Part shown: piece after piece, positions 1 through 6,629 of the stretch | Layout: each line of letters starts with the position of its first letter | Position numbering within the stretch: position 1 is the stretch's first letter | From: Actinomycetota bacterium | GTDB taxonomy: Bacteria > Actinomycetota > Coriobacteriia > Anaerosomatales > D1FN1-002 | Direction: 5' to 3' | Assembly (NCBI GenBank): GCA_005774595.1 | Contig: VAUM01000068.1 | Coordinates: 1 to 7,750 of the forward strand | Length of the DNA stretch: 7,750 nt | Made by a program: the position numbers and the translations under genes | Notes under the pieces: generated by a model | Seen by the model: the letters and a program-made list of their open reading frames with translations, nothing else | Databases searched by the model: none | Told to the model about the DNA's origin: nothing

Positions 1-173
1 TCGTCGTACCGGCCGAGCTCGCCGAGCGCGAGCGCCTCCTGCAACCGGATGCGGGGGTCGCCGGGCGCAAGCGACGCGGCCTCGCGAAGCGCCGCGAGCG
101 CGCCCTCGTGGTCGCCGGCGGCGGCGAGCCGCTCGCCGCACCTCCAGGCCCGCGACGCGGCGAGGCCGATCAC
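1..173 (-). CDS. TPR-repeat protein, N-terminal 57 residues (partial)
   Basis: The gene runs off the window at base 1, leaving 57 complete codons. It starts at a GTG (173) whose last three bases overlap the upstream stop as GTGA. GAGGAG lies 6 bases before it, a strong ribosome-binding site that fixes the start. There is no signal peptide or membrane helix in the visible part, so it is probably cytoplasmic. Residues 9-40 fit one tetratricopeptide repeat: a helix with CGERLAAAGDHEGALAALRE, then AASLAPGDP, with the usual Gly/Ala pattern and terminal Pro. A second repeat begins at 41 (IRLQEALALGELGRYD). TPR proteins are protein-interaction scaffolds; the partner is unknown. The coupling with folE and the small membrane protein suggests shared expression but does not define a role. 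Confidence 0.75.
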   Translation of the reverse strand, partial: MIGLAASRAWRCGERLAAAGDHEGALAALREAASLAPGDPRIRLQEALALGELGRYD

Positions 174-475
174 GCCGCGCTCCTCGCCCGCAGCGACGCC
201 ACGGCGATGCCGGCGCCGGTCGCCGCCGCCGCGAGGCCGGCCGCGATCGTGGCGATCTCCGGCATCGGCACGTACGCCGAGCCGGTCCCGATGGTCACCG
301 CGGCGCCCACGGCGAACACGGCGAGCCAGATGACCGCGCCGACGAACCCCACGGCGATCGCCACCCCGCCGGCGCGGCGCCATCGGCCCGCCGCCGGCAT
401 AGCGGCAGCGGCGCCCCCGAGACACAGCAGCGCCAGCCCGAGCGACGCCCACGCGGACGCCAGCAGCGGTGTCAC
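170..475 (-). CDS. Small hypothetical membrane protein, three predicted helices
   Basis: I do not recognise the family. The GTG at 475 overlaps the folE stop (GTGA) and gives a 101-residue protein. It has three hydrophobic segments at about 4-26, 36-60 and 73-94, separated by short loops: a basic loop RWRRAGG (31-37) and a Thr/Gly/Ser/Pro loop (61-72). It ends in a basic tail (RARSAA). The positive-inside rule suggests the 27-36 loop and the C-terminus face the cytoplasm, with the N-terminus outside. It has almost no charged residues within the helices, no cysteine pair and no obvious catalytic motif, so a transporter or enzyme call is not justified. It is encoded between folE and a TPR gene with overlapping codons at both ends, so it is probably expressed as a unit with them. 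The reality of the gene rests on the overlaps and the clean membrane pattern. Confidence 0.7.
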   Translation of the reverse strand: MTPLLASAWASLGLALLCLGGAAAAMPAAGRWRRAGGVAIAVGFVGAVIWLAVFAVGAAVTIGTGSAYVPMPEIATIAAGLAAAATGAGIAVASLRARSAA

Positions 476-1038
476 GAGCGGCCCGTGATGAGCGCCATGG
501 CCTCGGCGCGCGTCTTCGACGACTGCTCGAACATGCCTCGCACCGCGCTCGTGGTGGTGATCGCGCCGGGCTTGCGCACGCCGCGCATCGACATGCACAG
601 GTGCTCGGCCTCGATGACGACCATGACACCGCGCGGGCGGAGGTGCTCCACGATGGTGTCGGCGATCTGCGAGGTCATGCGCTCCTGGACCTGCAGGCGC
701 CTCGCGTAGGTGTCGACCACGCGCGCGAGCTTGGACAGCCCGCAGATGCGCCCCGACTCGCCCGGGATGTACGCGACGTGCGCGCGGCCGAGGAACGGCA
801 CCATGTGGTGCTCGCAGACCGAGTAGAGCGGGATGTCGCGCACGAGCACCATCTCGCTGTGCCCCTCGGAGAACGTCACGCAGAAGTGCTGCGCGGGATC
901 CTCGCCTGTCCCTGCGAAGATCTCCTCGTACATGCGGGCGACACGCTCGGGCGTGTCCGCGAGCCCCTCTCGCGTGAGGTCCTCGCCGATGCCCTCGAGC
1001 ACCAGGCGCACGCCCGCAGCGATCTTGTCGGTGTCCAT
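472..1038 (-). CDS. folE: GTP cyclohydrolase I (FolE, type IA)
   Basis: The 188-residue cytoplasmic enzyme converts GTP to 7,8-dihydroneopterin triphosphate and formate, the first step of tetrahydrofolate synthesis (or of queuosine-type pathways). The two family signatures are clear: DIPLYSVCEHHMVPFLG (68-84) and LSKLARVVDTYARRLQVQER (101-120). The zinc ligands are Cys75, His78 and Cys148 (EHLCMSMRGV), with the catalytic-site histidines H77/H78 and H146 preserved. The length is normal for bacterial FolE. I chose the ATG at 1038 because GGGAGAAG lies 2 bases upstream and the protein then starts at the usual helix (MDTDKI). The frame is open to 1170, but the extra 44 residues are Arg-rich with no family similarity. 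The stop overlaps the next start as GTGA, so downstream genes are co-translated. Nothing suggests inactivation. Confidence 0.97.
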   Translation of the reverse strand: MDTDKIAAGVRLVLEGIGEDLTREGLADTPERVARMYEEIFAGTGEDPAQHFCVTFSEGHSEMVLVRDIPLYSVCEHHMVPFLGRAHVAYIPGESGRICGLSKLARVVDTYARRLQVQERMTSQIADTIVEHLRPRGVMVVIEAEHLCMSMRGVRKPGAITTTSAVRGMFEQSSKTRAEAMALITGRS

Positions 1039-1113
1039 CGCTTCTCCCGCACCCTTCGCGCACGCGGCCCTGCGGACGCCGCAATCATGCCACACGCCCG
1101 GACGGTCCGGCGC

Positions 1114-1140
1114 GGGACGCCTCCGGCGAAGGAGCGCCCC
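1114..1140 (-). terminator. Candidate terminator or leader hairpin between the Tad cluster and folE
   Basis: In minus-strand RNA, GGGGCGCUCC (1140-1131) pairs with GGAGGCGUCCC (1124-1114). This gives 10 pairs, one of them G-U, with one bulged G and a 6-base loop. On the plus strand the G-U pair becomes A-C, so the fold is better in the direction of transcription. There is no U-tract. Terminators without U-tails have been proposed in actinobacteria, so a termination role is possible. A folE leader structure is the alternative. Confidence 0.35.
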
Positions 1141-1163
1141 GCGCCATTCCGTCAGTATCCGCA

Positions 1164-1192
1164 CCCGCAAGGAGAGGAGAGGCTCATGCGGG
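1164..1192 (-). repeat. Inverted repeat CCCGCA/TGCGGG enclosing a pyrimidine-rich (anti-Shine-Dalgarno-like) loop
   Basis: The arms 1164-1169 and 1187-1192 are perfect 6-base inverted copies around 17 bases. In minus-strand RNA the loop contains CCUCUCCUCUCC, complementary to Shine-Dalgarno tracts. In particular it matches 11 consecutive bases of the cpaB ribosome-binding site. Its UCUCCU could also pair with the folE GGGAGA (5 Watson-Crick pairs plus one G-U). Confidence 0.4.
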
Positions 1193-1200
1193 AACGGCTG

Positions 1201-1220
1201 GCGGCTTCAACAAGGGCCGC
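1201..1220 (-). repeat. Short inverted repeat directly after the tadC stop
   Basis: The minus-strand transcript begins this stretch immediately after the tadC TGA. GCGGC and GCCGC can pair around a 10-base centre, in which CTT and AAG can pair as well. No U-tract follows. It may help terminate or protect the 3' end of the Tad transcript, but the stem is short and could be chance. Confidence 0.25.
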
Positions 1221-2150
1221 TCACATGAACAGGCCCATGATCCTCACCACGGCCGGGCCGCCGATGACGATCAGCGTCGACGGCAGGATGCACAGCACGA
1301 GCGGCACGACCATCTTGACCGGCGCCTTCTGAGCGAGCTCCTCGGCGCGCTGGCGGCGGCGAAGCCGCAGCTCGTCGGCCTGGGTGCGCAGCACGCGCGC
1401 GATGGACACGCCGAAGATGTCGGCCTGGATGATGGAGCTGGTGAACGCGGTCAGCTCGGGCACGTCTACGCGCTCGCCCATCGCACGGAGCGCCTCCTTG
1501 CGCGACGCGCCGGCCTGCACCTCCTGCAAGACGCGGCCGAACTCCTCGGGAAGCGGCCCGGTGGAGTTGCGTACGAGCTTGGAGAGCGCGGCGTCGAACC
1601 CGAGGCCCGCCTCGACCGAGACGGTGAGCATGTCGAGCATGTCGGGCAGCGCGAGGACGACGTCGTGCTGGCGGCGCCCCACGGCCCCGTCGAGCCACCA
1701 GTCGGGCACGAAGAACGCGACGATCGTGACGGCCGCCGTCACGAGGACCGCCGAGCCGACGCGCCATCCGCCGAACGCGGCCATCGCCGAGAACGCGGCG
1801 AGCGTGCCGAGCGCGGCGGCGGCCTTCGCGGTCGCGAGCCGGCCGATGCCGACCCCGCGCGGGCGTCCCGCGCGCTCGAGCTTGTCGCTGAGCCGGTCGC
1901 GGTAGTCCGCCGGCCACAGCGCGCGCGCGATCCGGGCGACGGCGTCCGCGGCCGGTCTGAGCACGCGCTGCGCGAACGGCTCGAGCAGCGGCTGGGCGAC
2001 GCGCGCCTGTGCCGTCTCGTACCGTGACAGGTCGGCGAGGCGCCGGCTGACGCGCCGGTCCTCGGAGAACGCGAGCCCGAGCAGGCCGTAGGCGAGCAGC
2101 CCGGCGGCGGCGAACGTCACGAACGCGAACGTGGCCAACACGAGCGTCAC
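1221..2150 (-). CDS. tadC: Tad pilus platform protein TadC (type II secretion F family)
   Basis: The 309-residue membrane protein is the second platform subunit and pairs with TadB. It has an N-terminal helix (3-27), a basic cytoplasmic region, two central helices (about 108-126 and 131-149), an F domain (about 168-293) and a C-terminal helix (278-304). Typical TadC motifs are LPDMLDMLTVSVEAGLGFDA (169-188), VQAGASRKEALRAMGERV (211-228), SSIIQADIFGVSIARVL (238-254) and the final ILPSTLIVIGGPAVVRI (288-304). The start is uncertain by a few codons. I give the GTG at 2150, which overlaps the tadB stop as GTGA. A GAGGT at 2155-2151 is too close to serve that codon but sits well for another in-frame GTG at 2141. 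The longer reading from the GTG at 2180 would overlap tadB by 34 bases and has no visible ribosome-binding site. This is the last visible gene of the Tad cluster. Confidence 0.93.
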   Translation of the reverse strand: MTLVLATFAFVTFAAAGLLAYGLLGLAFSEDRRVSRRLADLSRYETAQARVAQPLLEPFAQRVLRPAADAVARIARALWPADYRDRLSDKLERAGRPRGVGIGRLATAKAAAALGTLAAFSAMAAFGGWRVGSAVLVTAAVTIVAFFVPDWWLDGAVGRRQHDVVLALPDMLDMLTVSVEAGLGFDAALSKLVRNSTGPLPEEFGRVLQEVQAGASRKEALRAMGERVDVPELTAFTSSIIQADIFGVSIARVLRTQADELRLRRRQRAEELAQKAPVKMVVPLVLCILPSTLIVIGGPAVVRIMGLFM

Positions 2151-4087
2151 ACCTCGATCCGGGTCACGCGCCACATCCACACGGCGCCGACGAACAGGAG
2201 CACCACACCGAGCACGAGCATCGCGCTGCCGAACAGCGTGGTGTAGAGCGGCTCGAGGTAGTCGGGGGAGACGAGCAGCAGGATCGCCAGGATGACGAAG
2301 GGCAGCCCTACGAGTATGTAGGCCGAGATCCGCCCGTCGGCCGTGAGCGCGCTGATCTGGCGGCGCAGGCCCTCACGCTCCCGGATCGTGTTGCTGACCA
2401 CGTCGAGGACCTCGGCGAGGTTGCCGCCGACCTCGCGTTGGACCGCGATGGCCGTCACGACGGCCTGGAAGTCGGTGCTGCGCATGCGGTCGGCCATGCT
2501 CTGCAGCGAGCGCTCGAGCGGCATCCCGAGCCGCGACTCGGCGTCCACGCGGCGGAACTCATCGCGCGAGGGCGCAGGTGCCTCCTGCACGACGAGCCCG
2601 ATCGCTTGGCCGATGCCCCAGCCGCCCCGGAGCGAGCTGGCCATCATGGACAGCACGTCGGGCAGCTGCGCCTCGAAGCGCATGCGCCGGCGCTCCGCGG
2701 CGTTGGCGAGCAGCACCATCGGCAACGCCGTCACGACGAGCACGACGAGGATCGCCAGCGCGAAACTGCCGGCCAGCAGCTCGGTCACCATGCCGAGGCC
2801 CACGACCGCGAGCAGGTGCACCGTGATGTACTCGGCTGGCCGCAGCGGCAGTCCGGCGGCCTCGAGACGCTCGGCCACGAACTCGAGCATGCCGCGCTTG
2901 CCGGCGACCTCGCCGACGGCCCCGACGACCTTCGCCCGGACCTGGTCGGCCATGCCGCCGGCGTCGCCGCCGGCATCGGCATGGAGCTGGTCGTAGTACT
3001 TGAGCTGGGCGAGCGTGTTCGGCTCGCGGACGAAGATGAGCAACAGGCCGACGCCGAGCGCCGCGGCCGACAGGAACGCGAGCGCGGTGACGGCCAGCAG
3101 GCGCCACGGATCCTCGCCAACCTCCGGGAGCACCGGCTCCGCTCCGGCGACCTCGCCGGCGAACAGCGGGTTCGGGAACGCGAACGCGGCCGCGGCCGCG
3201 GCGCCCCCGGACTCGGCGGTGATGTCGACCTCGAGGTCCTTCGTGCCCGGGCGCGCGCTCGTGTACGTGAGCGTCCACCCGCCCGCGATCTCGGTCGCGA
3301 TGCCCTCGAACAAGCCGGACAGCGTCGCGGTGTCCTTCACACCGAGGAGCCGGCCACCGGTGCCGGCGGCGAGCAGGCGCAACGCCTGCGGGTCGTACTC
3401 GTCGGACTCGATCGCCACCGCGTACAGCCCGGCGCCCGACGCCTGCAGCGCCTTCATCGCCGCGTCGAACGACGCGTTCGAGACGGTGTCGCCGCCGTCC
3501 GAGAGAAGGACGATGCTGCGGCGGGGCTCTCCACTCGCAGCGACCGGCGCGAGCGCCGCCGCCCGCATGAGCGAGTCGTACAGCGCGGTCTCACCCCGGG
3601 CGTACACGCCGTCGATCGCGGAGCCCAGCGCGGCGCGGTCGGCCGTGTAGCCGGTCAGCACTCTGGGCTCGTCGCCGATCGCCACGACCGCGACGCGCGC
3701 ATCGGCCCCCAGGCCGTCGAACAGCTTGGCCGCAGCGGCCTTGGCGTCGGCCATCGGGCGGCCCTCCATCGAGCCGCTCGTGTCGATGACCAGCACCACC
3801 CACGCGGGCTCGGCCTCGCCCTTCGTCGTGCGCGCCTCGACATCGACGTCGCGCACCGCCGACCCGTTCTCGGCGAGCGTGAACGCCGGCGTGCCCGACG
3901 CGGCGTGCAGTTCCGCCGGCAGCGAGACGTGCAGCCTGACCACCGGGTACGCGGACGTGTCGACGTCCTGCACGACGAGCGCCGCCGGCGCAGGCGCGGA
4001 CGCCGCCGCGAATGCGGCGGGCGACGCCATCGCAGCGGCAAGCCACACCGACAGCGCGATGATGACCCGCCTGGCCCAGGGGTTCAT
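2147..4087 (-). CDS. tadB: VWA-domain/TadB fusion: Tad platform protein with a secreted von Willebrand A domain
   Basis: At 646 residues this is about twice a usual TadB. The N-terminus is a signal peptide (basic start, hydrophobic 8-20, then SPAAFAAAS). A von Willebrand A domain spans about 95-270 with a complete MIDAS metal site: DTSGS at 102-106, Thr167 in GETALYD, and Asp197 in LLSDGGD. A beta-rich stretch and an Ala-rich tract (296-301) follow, then a transmembrane helix at 329-352. The remainder is standard TadB: a cytoplasmic linker (LEAAGLPLRP at 408-417), a hydrophobic pair (420-462), the type II secretion F domain (474-600; LPDVLSMMASSLRGG, QREVGGNLAEVLD), and terminal helices near 588-607 and 617-638. 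This topology puts VWA outside and the F domain inside, so the fusion is coherent and not a frame error. AAGGGGG lies 6 bases before the ATG. VWA domains often bind ligands or partners metal-dependently; a role in adhesion or pilus assembly is inference. Confidence 0.93.
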   Translation of the reverse strand: MNPWARRVIIALSVWLAAAMASPAAFAAASAPAPAALVVQDVDTSAYPVVRLHVSLPAELHAASGTPAFTLAENGSAVRDVDVEARTTKGEAEPAWVVLVIDTSGSMEGRPMADAKAAAAKLFDGLGADARVAVVAIGDEPRVLTGYTADRAALGSAIDGVYARGETALYDSLMRAAALAPVAASGEPRRSIVLLSDGGDTVSNASFDAAMKALQASGAGLYAVAIESDEYDPQALRLLAAGTGGRLLGVKDTATLSGLFEGIATEIAGGWTLTYTSARPGTKDLEVDITAESGGAAAAAAFAFPNPLFAGEVAGAEPVLPEVGEDPWRLLAVTALAFLSAAALGVGLLLIFVREPNTLAQLKYYDQLHADAGGDAGGMADQVRAKVVGAVGEVAGKRGMLEFVAERLEAAGLPLRPAEYITVHLLAVVGLGMVTELLAGSFALAILVVLVVTALPMVLLANAAERRRMRFEAQLPDVLSMMASSLRGGWGIGQAIGLVVQEAPAPSRDEFRRVDAESRLGMPLERSLQSMADRMRSTDFQAVVTAIAVQREVGGNLAEVLDVVSNTIREREGLRRQISALTADGRISAYILVGLPFVILAILLLVSPDYLEPLYTTLFGSAMLVLGVVLLFVGAVWMWRVTRIEV

Positions 4088-4099
4088 CGGAGGCCCCCT

Positions 4100-5461
4100 T
4101 CAGTCCCGCTCGGGCGGCTCGTACTCGAAGACGTCGACGGACAGCCGGATGCCGAGGTCCTCGAGCCGACGCGTGAACTTGGGCCGGATACCCGTCGACT
4201 TCAGGCGGCCGAGGAAGCGGCCTTCCGCGTCGATGCCGGCCGAGTAGTCGAAGTACGCGATGTCCTGCATGACGACGGCGTCGCCCTCCATCCCCTCCAC
4301 CTCGGACAGGTGCGTGATGCGGCGCGTGCCGTCGCGCAGGCGCGTGAGATGGACGATGAGGTCGAGCGCCGCCGACGCCTGCTGGCGGATGGCGCGCACC
4401 GGCAGGTCGAAGCCGGCCATGAGCACCATCGTCTCGAGGCGTGACAGCGCGTCGCGCGGCGAGTTCGCGTGCACGGTGGACAGCGAGCCGTCGTGACCGG
4501 TGTTCATCGCCTGGAGCATGTCGAGCGCCTCGGCGCCGCGCACCTCGCCGACGATGATGCGGTCGGGCCGCATGCGCAACGAGTTGCGCACGAGGTCGCG
4601 GATGGTCACCTGCCCCTTGCCCTCGATGTTGGGCGGCCGCGACTCGAGGCGCAGAACGTGCGGCTGGTGCAGGCGCAGCTCCGCGGCGTCCTCGATCGTC
4701 ACGATCCGCTCGTCGGCCGGGATGTAGCCCGACACCACGTTGAGCAGCGTCGTCTTGCCGGTGCCGGTGCCGCCCGAGATGAGCACGTTCAGGCGGCCGC
4801 GCACGCACGACTCGATGAGTTCGGCCGTCTTGGCCGACAGCGTCCCGAAGCCGATGAGGTCGTCCATCGTGTACGGGTCCGCCGAGAACTTGCGCACCGT
4901 GAGCATGGGCCCGTTGATGGCGAGCGGGTGCACGACGGCGTTGACGCGCGAGCCGTCCGCGAGGCGCGCGTCGACCATCGGCGAGGATTCGTCGATGCGC
5001 CGGCCGACTTGGCCGACGATCTTGTCGATGATGCGGCGCAGGTGGTCCTCGTCGACGAAGCGGCGCTCGGTGAGGTAGAGCCGCCCCGCGCGCTCCACGT
5101 AGATGGTCGACGGGTTGTTGACCATGACCTCGGTCACGGTCGGGTCGTGCAGCAGCGGCTCGATCGGGCCGTACCCGAGCACGTTGTCGATGACGTCGTC
5201 GATGATCTCGCGCTTGTCGGCGGCCGACAGCGGCGTGGCCTCGTCGTCGAGCAGCTTCTGCAGCCGCGACTCGATGGCCGCGCGCAGGGCGACGTCGTTG
5301 CGCTCCTCGGTGTCGAGCTCGGAGCGCATCTCCTCGATGAGCAGGTAGTGCAGGTTGCGCTTGATGGCGTCCTTGGCCTCGGTGGTCGCCGCGGACGAGC
5401 CCGAGGCGACGGACGCGGTGGCGGTCGCTCCTGCCGAGGCGAGCCGGTCCCTGAGCGACAT
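4100..5461 (-). CDS. cpaF: Tad pilus assembly ATPase CpaF/TadA (secretion ATPase of the VirB11/GspE superfamily)
   Basis: The 453-residue cytoplasmic ATPase should power pilus assembly, and possibly retraction, by acting on the TadB/TadC platform. A low-complexity Ala/Ser/Thr stretch (about 7-27) leads into the N-terminal domain (30-200), which includes GYGPIEPLL at 97-104 and VTEVMVNNP at 109-117. The C-terminal motor carries Walker A GGTGTGKT (230-237), an Asp box TIEDAAEL (255-262), a Walker B region RIIVGEVRGAEALDML (301-316, Glu306) and a His box GHDGSLSTVHANSP (322-335, His323 and His331). All catalytic motifs look intact and the length is normal for CpaF. The gene begins 7 bases after the cpaE stop. 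A GAGAG sits only 2 bases before the ATG and an AAGGGGG about 12 bases before it, so initiation probably relies partly on coupling to cpaE. The identity is very secure. Confidence 0.97.
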   Translation of the reverse strand: MSLRDRLASAGATATASVASGSSAATTEAKDAIKRNLHYLLIEEMRSELDTEERNDVALRAAIESRLQKLLDDEATPLSAADKREIIDDVIDNVLGYGPIEPLLHDPTVTEVMVNNPSTIYVERAGRLYLTERRFVDEDHLRRIIDKIVGQVGRRIDESSPMVDARLADGSRVNAVVHPLAINGPMLTVRKFSADPYTMDDLIGFGTLSAKTAELIESCVRGRLNVLISGGTGTGKTTLLNVVSGYIPADERIVTIEDAAELRLHQPHVLRLESRPPNIEGKGQVTIRDLVRNSLRMRPDRIIVGEVRGAEALDMLQAMNTGHDGSLSTVHANSPRDALSRLETMVLMAGFDLPVRAIRQQASAALDLIVHLTRLRDGTRRITHLSEVEGMEGDAVVMQDIAYFDYSAGIDAEGRFLGRLKSTGIRPKFTRRLEDLGIRLSVDVFEYEPPERD

Positions 5462-5468
5462 GGCTCTC

Positions 5469-6629
5469 TCACGCCCCCTTCCGTGCGGCGGGCGACGCGG
5501 CCTCGTGCGCGAGCGCGAGGATGGCGCGGGCCACCTCGGACTTCGGCATCTCGAGCACCACCGGAACGCCCTTGTTGACCGAGCGCGGCACGATGCGGTC
5601 GCTCGGGATGTGCGCCACCACGCGGCCGCCGATGGCCGACTCGACCTCCGAGGCCTCGAGCAGCACCTTGCTGTCGGAGCGGTTGAGCACGATGCGCACG
5701 TGGGAGTCGGGATAGCCGAGCTGGCGCAGCTTCTGCAGCGAGATGCGCGTGTTCTTGATGCTCGCGACGTCCATCATCGTGACCACGAACACCTCGTCGC
5801 TGCGGTCGAGCGCCGCGAGCACGGCCTCCGAGAACGATGGCGACGTGTCGACCACCACGTAGTCGTACTCCTCGCGCATGAGATCGAGCACCTGGCCGAT
5901 GCGCGCCGCCGAGATCGACTCGGCCTCCTCTGGGTGCAGCGGCGCGAGCAGCGCGCGCAGACCCGAGCCGTGCGTCTCCATGAAGCCGGCGAGCAGGTCG
6001 GCGTCGAGGCGGTCGAAGACCTGGGACGCGTCGTAGATGGTGTGGGTCGGCTGCAGGCCGAGCATGATCGCGACGTCCCCGAACTCGAGGTCAAGGTCGA
6101 TCACGGCCACGCGCTTGCCCGTGTCGCGCGCGAGCGCGACGCCGAGGTTCGTCGCGAGCACGGTCTTGCCGACGCCGCCCTTGGTCGAGAAGACCGTCAC
6201 GACCTTGGCGCGCGCGGCCTCCGCCGCCCCCTCGGCGACCGCGCCGCGCAACCGGCGGGAGGCCTCGAGGCCCCGGCCGATCGCGGCGGAGATGTCCTCG
6301 AGCGGGTCGGCGAGCGCCACGACGTCGTCCACGCCCGCGCGCAACGCCGCGCGCAGCAGGTCCGCGTCGACCGCCTCGGCGGCCAGCACGACGCCCGCGC
6401 CGCACTCGCCCGAGAGGCCCGGCATCGCCGCGTACACCGACGCCGGCTCGGTCCCGGGACCCGCGACGAGCACGTCGGCAGTGCGCTCGGCGACGATCGC
6501 CAGCGCACCCTCGAGCGTCGGCGCCACCGCCGTGTCGTCTGCGCACGCGCCCTTGGCGGCCGCGATGAGCCGCTGGCACGCCTCGCCCTCGGGCTCGGCG
6601 ATCACGACGAGAGACGGGGTCATCGCCAT
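5469..6629 (-). CDS. cpaE: Tad pilus assembly protein CpaE: pseudo-receiver plus MinD/ParA-like ATPase
   Basis: The 386-residue product has two parts. Residues 1-130 resemble a response-regulator receiver fold (LVVIAEPEG near 7-15, ADVLVAG at 51-57, AGVDDVVALADP at 98-109). The usual phosphorylated Asp position is Ala/Gly (AGP at 56-58), so it is probably a non-phosphorylated pseudo-receiver, as is common in CpaE. Residues 142-380 form a SIMIBI-class ATPase with a deviant Walker A KGGVGKT (150-156, signature Lys150), a DLDLEFGD switch (178-185) and a Walker B-like VVVDTSPS (258-265). Known CpaE/TadZ proteins act as polar or positional landmarks for the Tad machine. I chose the ATG at 6629, which overlaps the cpaB stop in TGATG. 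An in-frame GTG at 6632 and ATG at 6623 are alternatives, and no strong ribosome-binding site decides among them. The reading frame stays open to 7721, but that extension lies over cpaB and is not a real N-terminus. Confidence 0.93.
   Translation of the reverse strand: MAMTPSLVVIAEPEGEACQRLIAAAKGACADDTAVAPTLEGALAIVAERTADVLVAGPGTEPASVYAAMPGLSGECGAGVVLAAEAVDADLLRAALRAGVDDVVALADPLEDISAAIGRGLEASRRLRGAVAEGAAEAARAKVVTVFSTKGGVGKTVLATNLGVALARDTGKRVAVIDLDLEFGDVAIMLGLQPTHTIYDASQVFDRLDADLLAGFMETHGSGLRALLAPLHPEEAESISAARIGQVLDLMREEYDYVVVDTSPSFSEAVLAALDRSDEVFVVTMMDVASIKNTRISLQKLRQLGYPDSHVRIVLNRSDSKVLLEASEVESAIGGRVVAHIPSDRIVPRSVNKGVPVVLEMPKSEVARAILALAHEAASPAARKGA

Larger units (their letters stand above)
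1039..1220 (-). other. Intergenic region between tadC and folE: Tad 3' end and folE leader
   Basis: These 182 bases carry no convincing gene. In transcription order they hold a weak repeat (1201-1220), a 6-bp inverted repeat with a pyrimidine loop (1164-1192), a strong imperfect hairpin (1114-1140), a CCGGA-CGG-TCCGG dyad (1098-1110) and the folE ribosome-binding site (GGGAGAAG, 1041-1048). Possible -10-like hexamers on the minus strand are GATACT (1154-1159) and CATGAT (1084-1089), but neither has a recognisable -35 partner. A separate promoter for the folE operon is likely by position, though I cannot pin it down. I do not recognise a known riboswitch class here. Confidence 0.55.

Noticed and set aside
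1039..1170. 44-residue upstream extension of folE to the start at 1170
   Set aside because: The extension is Arg-rich with no FolE similarity, and a proper ribosome-binding site (GGGAGAAG) precedes the ATG at 1038.
1148..1180. sigma70-like promoter for folE around GATACT (1154-1159)
   Set aside because: The hexamer matches 4 of 6 positions, but no -35 element lies at suitable spacing; the nearest TTGCGG is only 5 bases upstream.
1039..1220. Tetrahydrofolate or other known riboswitch in the folE leader
   Set aside because: I could not match the conserved cores of riboswitch classes I know; only generic GC-rich hairpins are seen.
1186..1332. 48-codon plus-strand frame with a strong purine tract (GAGAGGAGAGG) 3 bases before its ATG, antisense to the end of tadC
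   Set aside because: The ribosome-binding-like tract is attractive, but the codons simply mirror the conserved tadC C-terminus. There is no visible promoter and the peptide is not recognisable. Strand-specific RNA data would reopen it.
3186..3202. Short GCGGCC-type repeat inside tadB
   Set aside because: It encodes a six-alanine stretch in the linker between the VWA domain and the first membrane helix. A GC-rich alanine run is enough to explain it.
2438..4444. A 668-codon open frame on the plus strand opposite tadB and cpaF, and other long plus-strand frames
   Set aside because: Its product is an Arg/His/Asp-rich, low-complexity string typical of the antisense frame of high-GC genes. The minus strand here encodes clear TadB and CpaF motifs.
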